Shown here one piece after another: positions 1-6,268 of a DNA stretch of 7,296 nt (its first letter is position 1; every line of letters begins with the position of its first letter). Made by a program: the position numbers and the translations under genes. The stretch spans positions 1 to 7,296 of the forward strand of contig CABZJG010000093.1 of NCBI GenBank assembly GCA_902525995.1, written 5' to 3'. This DNA is from Paracoccaceae bacterium. Lineage in GTDB: Bacteria; Pseudomonadota; Alphaproteobacteria; Rhodobacterales; Rhodobacteraceae. The notes beneath the pieces are model-generated. The model worked only from the letters and a program-made list of their open reading frames with translations, was not told the DNA's origin and did no database searches.

Positions 1-90
1 ATGGACCATAAGTTTCTGATGGGCCAGCAGCGCACATGGGCGTGAAACTGCGGGCCTTTCCTTGACGTTTTTTCTACCGCCAATACCTAC
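1..90. other. Downstream flank of dctQM, no gene supported
   Basis: On the minus strand this is the sequence after the dctQM stop (TAG at 93-91). I see neither a clear terminator nor a start with a ribosome-binding site. On the plus strand a frame is open from base 1 to a TGA at 43-45 (14 codons). That could be the end of a convergent gene entering from the left, but it is too short to judge. Confidence 0.3.
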
Positions 91-2553
91 CTATGGACCG
101 AAGACATGGTTTGGCAGCCAAAGTACAATCTGTGGGAAGATAAAGATCAATGACAATCCGATAAGCTGGATCAGCATAAACTGCATCATGCCCAAGTAGA
201 TATCTTTGAGATCCCAGTCCGGCACAACGCCTTTCAGGAAGTAGGCCGACAATGCCACCGGCGGGGACAGCCACGCGGTTTGCAAGTTCACCGCAACCAA
301 AATACCGAACCACACCATAAGGTCATACCGGTTCAAGCCGTGGATATCCAAAGCCTCGACCGTTGGCAGAAGGATCGGCAGAACGATCAATACGATCGGC
401 ACCCATTCCAGCGGCCAGCCAAGTACAAAGATCAGCGCCATCACCAGCAAAAGGATCAGGTAGGGCGACATCTCCAGCCCCAAGAGCATCTGGGTCATCA
501 TCTTGGGGGTGCCAAGGTTTGAGAACTCGGCGCCAAAGAAGTTTGACGCAGCCACAAGGAACATGATGAGCACGGTGATTTCCAACGCTTTAATCATGTT
601 GTCAAAGAAACCGGCAAAGGTAAATTTGCGGTATCCGATGGATAAAAGTATAGATCCAAAGGCGCCCATTGCGGCGGCTTCTGCTGGCGTTGCAAAGCCC
701 AATAAGATTGAGCCCAGAGCAAACGAGATCAAAATCGTTGGCGGCATGAGACCGGCAAAAAATTCATCCCAAAGGTCTGAAAACTCAAAGCGGCCATCTG
801 CATCGCTTCGATAAATAGGCAAGGCCAAAACCCCAAGAAGGAGTGTAAAGGCAAACAAGAGCGCTGAAACTATCGGGAAGCCCTCGGCCCAATTTGCCAA
901 GACCATGTAGCCATGGAACAAAATTGCCAAAGGAAGCGCAATGCGCAGAACCGTTAGATTGCGATAGGCAAGATATGCAAAGAAGAAAACAGCGCACAAC
1001 ACAATCAAGCCGCTAAACGGAACAACCCCAGCAAGGGAACCACTTAGACCAAGGCCAAAGACACGGCAAATGGTTAAAACCCCTAAAGATATCAGCGCGA
1101 CTTCGGCGCCATAGAAATCAGAGGTTTTTGGTTGATCCTCTTCTGATAGAATGGGTCCAAGGTCCGGGTTCAGCCAGCAGCGTCCCAATGTATAGACAAG
1201 GTACAATGTTGCAAGCAATGCCCCGGGGATAAACGCCCCGCGGAACAGATCCAGTGTGGACACCTCTAGAACGGGGCCCATAACAATCAACATGATGGAG
1301 GGTGGGATCAAGATGCCCAACGTGCCGCCAGCTGTAATTGTGCCCGCTGCAAGTTTAACATTATAGCCCGAGCGGCTCATGGTCGCCCCGGCCATAATAC
1401 CCAACAAGGTCACTGAGGCCCCGACGATACCAGTGGCCGCCGCAAAGATTGTCGAGACAATCAGCACGGCAATATAAAGCGAGCCGCGCACGCGGGCCAT
1501 GATCATCTGGATGGATGCGAATAACCGCTCCATAAGACCAGCCGCCTCCATGACAATACCCATTAAGATGAACAGAGGAACCGCCATGAGTTGGTCGTTG
1601 AGCATTGTAGAGTTTGTATTCAAGGTCATCAAAAGCGTTGTGAGTTTGAAGTTTGATGCCCAAATGCCAAAGACAAAGGCCAAAAAGATCAATGTGAACG
1701 AAATTGGAAAGCCGATAAAGATCACAAAGATCATCGCTGCCAACATGATGAACCCTATGGTGGGTTTGGAAAGACCCGGTCGTGCCGACATGATATCAGT
1801 AAACCATTCGCCACCGGGTGTGGCATCTGGAAAGAAAACCGCCAGAACCAGCCAAATTAAGGCGATGAAATACGCTGGCATTGCCCTGACAAAATAGCGT
1901 TCACGCTCTTTGCCCATTTTATGCAGGGCGCGGAACAGTTCCGGAAAACCTTGCAGAAAAAGTAGTAAACCACCGATTGGCATAGCAAGGCGCGCAGGCC
2001 ATAGGAGTGGCTCCCAAGGGCTGTCAAAAGCTGTCTCGCCAGTTCTATAGGCAACCTCCCAATACTGGGCGGCGATGATGGTGAAAAAGAGCATGGAGGG
2101 TATGAAAAACGCCATATAAAGCAGGGCATCAACGGTTGCCTGCGTTTTGTTGGACCAATTTCGATACAGGAAATCCGCGCGTATATGCACGCCGCGCATC
2201 AGACCATACCCTGCAGCCCCCATGAACAGGACGCCTGAAATCATTCGGCTGATGTCATAGGCAAACTGTGTTGGCCCAAGACCCAAGGCGCGGGCGGTGT
2301 CGTCCCAGCCATTGCTGGCCATAATGCCAAAGGCGTTGCGCGAAAATACTTCGATCACAACAACACCGATCAAGGGAATCATCAACAGGCATAAGATTTT
2401 ACCGGCCCAGTCATTGATCAGATCAATCCACCCCGTGATGGGGCGTTGCCATGGCGTCATATCTTCTGGGGTTTCCCCTGGTTTCTCTTGCCGCCGCTCT
2501 GCGATCAACTCATCTGCGATTTCTAAATCGTCGGGTATAACCTCGTCAGCCAT
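91..2553 (-). CDS. dctQM: Fused TRAP transporter permease DctQM (small plus large subunits in one protein)
   Basis: An 820-residue inner-membrane protein that joins both TRAP permease subunits and would move the ligand delivered by the upstream binding protein, driven by an ion (usually Na+) gradient. Residues 1-40 are hydrophilic. Residues about 45-210 form the DctQ part with four hydrophobic segments. Residues about 223-242 look like the linking helix found in natural QM fusions such as SiaQM. The rest is DctM, with conserved stretches at 378-397 (GASVTLLGIMAG...), 402-424 (AGTITAGGTLGILIPPSIM), 619-633 (GFATPAEAAAMGAFG) and 758-766 (QTAWLSPPV). The DctM part is about 600 residues against the usual 430 or so, because of extra hydrophobic sequence at about 458-600. 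It most resembles the FcbT3/COG4664 type (mannitol/chloroaromatic in name only). The ATG at 2553 is chosen because GGGAG lies 7 bases upstream. It follows the binding-protein gene by 131 bases. Family is certain; substrate is unknown. Confidence 0.95.
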   Translation of the reverse strand: MADEVIPDDLEIADELIAERRQEKPGETPEDMTPWQRPITGWIDLINDWAGKILCLLMIPLIGVVVIEVFSRNAFGIMASNGWDDTARALGLGPTQFAYDISRMISGVLFMGAAGYGLMRGVHIRADFLYRNWSNKTQATVDALLYMAFFIPSMLFFTIIAAQYWEVAYRTGETAFDSPWEPLLWPARLAMPIGGLLLFLQGFPELFRALHKMGKERERYFVRAMPAYFIALIWLVLAVFFPDATPGGEWFTDIMSARPGLSKPTIGFIMLAAMIFVIFIGFPISFTLIFLAFVFGIWASNFKLTTLLMTLNTNSTMLNDQLMAVPLFILMGIVMEAAGLMERLFASIQMIMARVRGSLYIAVLIVSTIFAAATGIVGASVTLLGIMAGATMSRSGYNVKLAAGTITAGGTLGILIPPSIMLIVMGPVLEVSTLDLFRGAFIPGALLATLYLVYTLGRCWLNPDLGPILSEEDQPKTSDFYGAEVALISLGVLTICRVFGLGLSGSLAGVVPFSGLIVLCAVFFFAYLAYRNLTVLRIALPLAILFHGYMVLANWAEGFPIVSALLFAFTLLLGVLALPIYRSDADGRFEFSDLWDEFFAGLMPPTILISFALGSILLGFATPAEAAAMGAFGSILLSIGYRKFTFAGFFDNMIKALEITVLIMFLVAASNFFGAEFSNLGTPKMMTQMLLGLEMSPYLILLLVMALIFVLGWPLEWVPIVLIVLPILLPTVEALDIHGLNRYDLMVWFGILVAVNLQTAWLSPPVALSAYFLKGVVPDWDLKDIYLGMMQFMLIQLIGLSLIFIFPQIVLWLPNHVFGP

Positions 2554-2560
2554 GAACCCT

Positions 2561-2593
2561 CTCCCTTTCTGTGCTCTCTCTTTTTAAAGGGAG
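2561..2593 (-). promoter_or_regulatory. Hairpin that pairs with the dctQM ribosome-binding site
   Basis: The plus-strand octamer CTCCCTTT (2561-2568) is perfectly complementary, in inverted orientation, to AAAGGGAG (2586-2593), with a 17-base loop. In the minus-strand mRNA the 3' arm AAAGGGAG contains GGGAG, the Shine-Dalgarno element 7 bases before the dctQM ATG, so the stem would hide it. The pairing is seen directly; a regulatory role is inference. A purine-rich leader could pair with a pyrimidine-rich stretch by chance. Confidence 0.5.
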
Positions 2594-2643
2594 CGTTCTT
2601 TTTTAGGAAAAAGCCAGATGCTCTTACCAAAAAAAGACAATGT

Positions 2644-2667
2644 GTGGGGGCCCGCAAGGGCCCCACC
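2644..2667 (-). terminator. GC-rich hairpin after dctP; leaky terminator or 3'-end stabiliser
   Basis: In the minus-strand RNA GGGGCCC (2664-2658) pairs with GGGCCCC (2653-2647) around a UUGC loop. Two more base pairs (U2665-A2645, G2666-C2644) follow past a single bulged C. A run of seven U (2635-2629) comes 8 bases after the stem rather than directly behind it, so this is not a textbook intrinsic terminator. It sits 17 bases past the dctP stop codon, where partial termination or protection of the dctP 3' end against exonucleases is common in transporter operons. Which of these applies cannot be told from sequence. Confidence 0.5.
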
Positions 2668-2684
2668 TTTATCATCAAAGCAGT

Positions 2685-3791
2685 TTACTTCAAAGTGTCT
2701 GCGTGGGCTTTACCCAAACCAGCGTTAGACGCCTGTGCACCCGCCCAGAATGGAACGGCGATGTCAGCAAAATCTTTTTGTGACTGCCATACTTCTGCGA
2801 AGAATTCATTGTCTGCGGCGGCAGCTTCAAGAAGCTTTTTCGCAGCAGCCATGTACTCTGAGAAGTAGTCTGCAGGCGTATCTTCTAGAATAACGCCATG
2901 GTTCTCTGTCAGGTCTTTCAGAGACTTACCGTTTTCAAGGATACGGTAAGACATTGACTTAGACAAAGACGCGTTTGCAGCAACTTCCAAGGCTTTTTGC
3001 TCAGTTGCTGACAGGCTGTCGTATACATCACCATTGATGTAAAGGTCAGCGTTCACAACAACCTGGTGCAAACCTTGCAGATAGTAGTGCTTAAGAACTT
3101 TTTGGAAGCCAAAGACTGAGTCTGGCTTCGGGCAGCACCACTCAGCCGCGTCGATTGTGCCTTTTTCAAGCGCAGGCAGGATGTCCCCACCGCCCATGGC
3201 AACAGCCGCAACACCGATTTCGTTATAGGCTGCACCAACCATGCCTGGAGGGGCACGGAAACGCAGTTTACGGAAGTCATCCATAGAGTTGATTGGCTCT
3301 GGGAACCAACCCAATGCTTCTGGTCCAACGGGCTGCAACATAAAGCCTTTTACATTCACGCCCATTTCGTCCCAAAGCTGGTCGTAAAGCTCTTTACCAC
3401 CACCGTATTGGAACCATGACAGGAATGCGAGAGCATCCATACCAACACCAGCACCCGCAATCGGTGCGCCAAAGAGGTTGGCAGCTGGGTGCTTACCGCC
3501 CCAGTAGTGTGTCCAAGCGAAACCGCCTTCTACCAGGCCGGCGTCAACCGCGTCCATGATATCGCGCGGGCCAACAACAGCACCTGCAGGCAGAATTTCG
3601 ATTTTCAACGAGCCGCCTGTCAAGGCCGCAACATCGTCCGCAAAGCTCCCCAGCATTTTAACTTCGTCTGATGAATTGCTTAGAACTGACTGAATACGAA
3701 TGACGGTTTCAGCCGTTGCAGTAGACGCCATCATTGCGGCGGCGACACCTAGCGCAGTTGCGCTAGTTTTCAGTTTTTTTAGGTCAAACAT
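2685..3791 (-). CDS. dctP: TRAP transporter periplasmic substrate-binding protein, TakP/FcbT1 type
   Basis: A 368-residue periplasmic protein that captures the ligand and hands it to DctQM. Residues 1-27 are a Sec signal peptide (basic start, hydrophobic core, probable cleavage after STATA). The mature part carries DctP-family signatures of the COG4663 branch: LRFRAPPGMVG (176-186) with R179 the likely carboxylate-binding arginine, and GTIDAAEW (211-218). Q153, E217 and W218 match the positions that, as I recall, contact a cation and the 2-oxo acid in TakP of Rhodobacter sphaeroides. A small organic acid is therefore the most likely ligand, but this is inference from family. C219 and C220 directly follow the motif and are the only cysteines. 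D203 stands where many relatives have Glu. The ATG is supported by GGAGG at 3800-3804, 8 bases upstream. It lies 87 bases after terC. Confidence 0.95.
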   Translation of the reverse strand: MFDLKKLKTSATALGVAAAMMASTATAETVIRIQSVLSNSSDEVKMLGSFADDVAALTGGSLKIEILPAGAVVGPRDIMDAVDAGLVEGGFAWTHYWGGKHPAANLFGAPIAGAGVGMDALAFLSWFQYGGGKELYDQLWDEMGVNVKGFMLQPVGPEALGWFPEPINSMDDFRKLRFRAPPGMVGAAYNEIGVAAVAMGGGDILPALEKGTIDAAEWCCPKPDSVFGFQKVLKHYYLQGLHQVVVNADLYINGDVYDSLSATEQKALEVAANASLSKSMSYRILENGKSLKDLTENHGVILEDTPADYFSEYMAAAKKLLEAAAADNEFFAEVWQSQKDFADIAVPFWAGAQASNAGLGKAHADTLK

Positions 3792-3878
3792 TATAGTTTC
3801 CTCCCAAATGTTGTGCCTTCTTTATTGATACTCATGCTTCCGTCGAAGGCATTGTGGAAGCTTGAATCTCGATATTGG
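3792..3878 (-). promoter_or_regulatory. Gap between the terC-family gene and dctP, with the dctP leader
   Basis: This 87-base gap contains the dctP ribosome-binding site (GGAGG, 3800-3804, inside TTTGGGAGG) and an inverted repeat with 6-base arms, GCTTCC at 3836-3841 and GGAAGC at 3856-3861. No U-run follows the repeat on the minus strand, so it is not an intrinsic terminator. I found no good -35/-10 pair, so dctP is probably read through from upstream. A weak promoter cannot be excluded. Confidence 0.35.
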
Positions 3879-4535
3879 TTATCCTGGCGCTACAGCTTGA
3901 ATGAACGCAAGAACACCAATTTCAGGATCGGTAAGGCCACGGTGGAACATTTCCGCCGCAACATATACTAAAACAGCAAGTCCGAGCCAAGAAATGATCG
4001 GGAACTTTGCCAGTAATTTCATGATTAAAGTGGCCGCAAAGGCCATAAGAGCAATGGCCAAGGCAAGGCCAAAGATCAGCATATTGGTATCGCCATCGGC
4101 AATCGCAGCCACCGCTAGAACGTTGTCAATCGACATTGATACATCTGCAACCATGATATATGTCATCGCCCGCCGCATAGTTTTGCGCGGCGACTCCGTA
4201 GGGTCCAGTTCGGCGGTGTCTGCTGTTTCGACTTCAACGGTTTCTTCATTGTTGCGTTGGTTGGATTCTCGAATTTCACAAAATAGCCGCCAACAGACCC
4301 AGAACAGGAGTAAGGCCCCGACGAAGAGCAACCCCGGTATGCCCAGAAGCTTGGTGGCGATAACGGCAAAGACAATGCGCAGCAAGGCTGCGACCACCAT
4401 GCCATAAAATATCGCCTTTTTGCGCATCTCTGGCGGCAAAGAGGCGGCTGCCATGCCAATAATCAAGGCGTTGTCGCCGGACAAAACTATGTCTGCGACA
4501 ATGATCGAGAAAATATCACCGGCTTCAGCAATCAT
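3879..4535 (-). CDS. TerC/YjbE-family integral membrane protein, probable divalent metal exporter
   Basis: A 218-residue inner-membrane protein of the TerC family, near the usual length for the compact YjbE branch. The family hallmark appears twice, as expected of its internally duplicated fold: ADIVLSGDNALIIGMA (14-29) and ADVSMSIDNVLAVAAIA (130-146), with acidic residues D15, D21, D131 and D137 inside hydrophobic segments as likely ion ligands. Between the halves is a hydrophilic acidic loop (about 88-120). Bacillus homologues export Mn2+ and help load metal onto secreted proteins; a metal-export role here is inference from family. The start ATG overlaps the stop codon of the oxidoreductase gene as ATGA, with GGAGG at 4545-4549, 9 bases upstream, so translation is probably coupled. 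No room exists for the yybP-ykoY riboswitch that controls some relatives. Despite the family name there is no sign of a tellurite-resistance cluster. Confidence 0.92.
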   Translation of the reverse strand: MIAEAGDIFSIIVADIVLSGDNALIIGMAAASLPPEMRKKAIFYGMVVAALLRIVFAVIATKLLGIPGLLFVGALLLFWVCWRLFCEIRESNQRNNEETVEVETADTAELDPTESPRKTMRRAMTYIMVADVSMSIDNVLAVAAIADGDTNMLIFGLALAIALMAFAATLIMKLLAKFPIISWLGLAVLVYVAAEMFHRGLTDPEIGVLAFIQAVAPG

Positions 4536-6154
4536 GAGTAGTGGCCTCCGGCGGTGGTTGTTTTTTGGTCTTGTATAATCATATCAGCTGCTTTTTCCCC
4601 AATCATTATGGCTGGTCCATTGGTGTTTCCTGAAACGATCTGCGGCATGATTGAGCAATCAACAACGCGCAGCCGGTCAAGACCATAAACCCTTAAAGTT
4701 TCATCCACCACTGCCATCGGGTCCTGGCCCATTTTGCAGGTGCCTGTTGGATGGTAAATTGTTGTCGAATGCTGCCTTGACCAGTCAAGCAACCCCTCAT
4801 AATCTTCGTCGGGCAACTCAGGGCCGGGTTTGTATTCGGTTTCAATCATATCGGACACAGGTTGGTGGCGACAAATGCGTCTGGCCACTCTGATGCCATC
4901 AACAATTGTATTTTGGTCGACCTGTTCAGATAAATAGTTCGGATGAATGGCCGGATTGTCTTGGATATTTGCCGATTTTAGCAGGATTTCTCCGGTGCTT
5001 TGCGGACGCAGTTGTAAAACCGAAGCTGTAAAAGCGTCAAAGTTATGCATTTCGATGGTTGGATCATCTGCGCTGAGCGGCTGGATGTGAAATTGAATGT
5101 CTGGGCTTTCCAGTTCGGGGCGTGTTTTTAGAAAAGCGGTGCCAAGGCTGGCTGCGAGCGTCATCGGGCCCGAGCGATTGAACGTATATTGCATCCCAAT
5201 TAAAAGGTGGTTCAGCAACCCGCGCGTTTTTGTATTGATGGTGGGCAAATTTACCTTGTAAACGGGCCGCGCCTGCAAATGATCTTGTAGATTTTTCCCA
5301 ACCCCGCCCAAAGCGTGAGAAACCTCAATCCCGTGGGCCTTCAACTCATCAGGCGTACCAATGCCCGACAGCATAAGCAATTGCGGAGATCCGATTGCGC
5401 CTGCGCTTAAAATGACTTCCTTGCGGGCTTTTATATGCTGTTTTTTGTGGCCTTGATTGATCACGATGCCCGTTGCGGTACGGCCTTCAAAGGTGATTTT
5501 TTCAACCAGTGCACGGGTTAGAATGTGTAGGTTTTCGCGGCGGCGGATCGGCTTAAGATAAGCTTTTGCGGCACTACAGCGCAGACCGTTTTGGGCCGTT
5601 TGCTGGAAAAAACTGACGCCTTCCTGATCTCCGGAGTTGTAATCACTATTATAAGCATATCCGGCCGCCTGAGCCGCTTCGACCCATGCATCAACAATGG
5701 GCCAAGCACTGTGCGACTGGTTGACCTCAAGCGGTCCATTTTGTCCCCGCTCGCCGGTCTCGGGTCCATTCCAGTTTTCTGATTTTATAAAGTAGGGAAG
5801 AACATCATCCCAAGCCCAGCCAGAGTTTCCTCTTTGCGCCCATCCATCATAGTCCTGCGGTTGGCCGCGCACATAGAGCAAACCGTTGATCGAACTTGAT
5901 CCCCCTAAGGTTTTGCCGCGTGGCCAGTTGATCGCGCGGCCGTTTAAACCGGGATCCTGCTCTGTTCTGTACATCCAGTTCAAAGCCGGATTCTTGATCG
6001 TGCGAAAATATCCAACGGGAATATGAATCCACGGTGATACATCGCGGCCGCCGGCTTCGATGACGGCCACACGCGCCTTGGGATCAGCGCTCAGCCGATT
6101 AGCTAGCACACACCCAGAAGAGCCTGCGCCCACAATCACGTAGTCAAATTCCAA
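4532..6154 (-). CDS. GMC-family FAD-dependent oxidoreductase (BetA/alcohol dehydrogenase-like)
   Basis: A 540-residue cytoplasmic flavoenzyme oxidising a primary alcohol to the aldehyde or further, usually passing electrons to the respiratory chain. The N-terminal FAD site is clear: GAGSSG (9-14) and VIEAGG (31-36, E33 contacting the adenosine ribose). Both GMC signatures are present, GKTLGGSSSINGLLYVRG (80-97) and GAIGSPQLLMLSGIG (252-266). The catalytic pair is H468 in HPTGTCKMG and N510 in SGNTNGPA. Length is normal and the reading frame intact. I choose the TTG at 6154 as start: it gives MEFDYVIVGAGSSG, right where relatives begin, and has GGAGG (6160-6164) 5 bases upstream. The in-frame ATG at 6232 would add 26 unrelated residues and would put the start within the divergent control region. 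It is the first gene of the minus-strand unit and overlaps the TerC gene by 4 bases. Choline dehydrogenase is possible, but no betaine aldehyde dehydrogenase is nearby, so the substrate is open. Confidence 0.93.
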   Translation of the reverse strand: MEFDYVIVGAGSSGCVLANRLSADPKARVAVIEAGGRDVSPWIHIPVGYFRTIKNPALNWMYRTEQDPGLNGRAINWPRGKTLGGSSSINGLLYVRGQPQDYDGWAQRGNSGWAWDDVLPYFIKSENWNGPETGERGQNGPLEVNQSHSAWPIVDAWVEAAQAAGYAYNSDYNSGDQEGVSFFQQTAQNGLRCSAAKAYLKPIRRRENLHILTRALVEKITFEGRTATGIVINQGHKKQHIKARKEVILSAGAIGSPQLLMLSGIGTPDELKAHGIEVSHALGGVGKNLQDHLQARPVYKVNLPTINTKTRGLLNHLLIGMQYTFNRSGPMTLAASLGTAFLKTRPELESPDIQFHIQPLSADDPTIEMHNFDAFTASVLQLRPQSTGEILLKSANIQDNPAIHPNYLSEQVDQNTIVDGIRVARRICRHQPVSDMIETEYKPGPELPDEDYEGLLDWSRQHSTTIYHPTGTCKMGQDPMAVVDETLRVYGLDRLRVVDCSIMPQIVSGNTNGPAIMIGEKAADMIIQDQKTTTAGGHYS

Positions 6155-6157
6155 AAA

Positions 6158-6170
6158 GTCCTCCCAAACT
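6158..6170 (-). promoter_or_regulatory. Ribosome-binding site that fixes a TTG start for the GMC gene
   Basis: The minus strand reads AGTTTGGGAGGAC here, with GGAGG at 6164-6160 placed 5 bases before TTG at 6154-6152. The protein from this TTG starts four residues before the conserved VIVGAGSSG strand, so the site decides the start. The same leader, 12 of 13 bases alike, occurs in mirror orientation before the iclR-family gene. Confidence 0.7.
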
Positions 6171-6245
6171 TCAAAAAATGAGACTTTTAGTCCCAATTTA
6201 TTAAAAATGCATTGTTTTTTGATTCTTTTCAAGTGATATTTTGTG

Positions 6246-6257
6246 CAAACCAGTTTG
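6246..6257. promoter_or_regulatory. Candidate operator dyad CAAAC-N2-GTTTG
   Basis: Five-base perfect inverted arms (6246-6250 and 6253-6257) lie directly in front of, and partly within, the ribosome-binding region of the IclR-family gene. A repressor bound here could control its own gene. Arms this short arise often by chance, so the call is weak. Confidence 0.25.
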
Positions 6258-6268
6258 GGAGTACGAAA

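Larger units (their letters stand above)
2554..2684 (-). promoter_or_regulatory. Intercistronic leader between dctP and dctQM with two RNA hairpins
   Basis: This 131-base gap carries no coding sequence. In transcription order it holds a GC-rich hairpin (2667-2644), a run of seven U (2635-2629), and a second hairpin (2593-2561) that covers the dctQM ribosome-binding site. Both would fit lower expression of the permease than of the abundant binding protein, which is a common need in binding-protein transporters. That purpose is inference. I see no convincing promoter in the gap. Confidence 0.55.
6155..6268. promoter_or_regulatory. Divergent promoter/operator region between the GMC gene and the IclR gene
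   Basis: This AT-rich 114-base region must hold the promoters of both units and is the natural binding place for the IclR protein. It has a nearly palindromic element at 6203-6216 with the perfect core AATGCATT (6206-6213), and a CAAAC-N2-GTTTG dyad at 6246-6257 beside the iclR ribosome-binding site. A weak plus-strand promoter may be TTGTTT (6212-6217) and GATATT (6235-6240), 17 bases apart. On the minus strand TTGAAA occurs (6232-6227), but I see no good -10 partner. The region is certain to be regulatory in the broad sense; the individual elements are tentative. Confidence 0.6.

Noticed and set aside
1499..1897. A 132-codon plus-strand reading frame antisense to the permease gene
   Set aside because: It lacks a start signal and family features and mirrors the hydrophobic codons of dctQM; an antisense by-product.
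3901..4407. A 168-codon plus-strand reading frame antisense to the TerC-family gene
   Set aside because: It lies wholly within a clear TerC coding sequence, has no recognisable domain or ribosome-binding site, and its low-complexity Ser/Ala/Arg composition is typical of the complement of a hydrophobic membrane-protein gene.
4536..4700. Manganese (yybP-ykoY) riboswitch ahead of the TerC-family gene
   Set aside because: The upstream sequence is the coding 3' end of the oxidoreductase gene, with no leader of its own and no sign of the riboswitch fold.
6155..6232. N-terminal extension of the GMC protein from ATG 6232
   Set aside because: It has no Shine-Dalgarno element, occupies the divergent control region, and places 26 extra residues before the FAD-binding strand where relatives start directly.
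6212..6268. Earlier ATG (6212) for the IclR-family gene
   Set aside because: No ribosome-binding site stands before it, and the extra 19 residues precede the normal family start; ATG 6269 has GGGAG at 7 bases.
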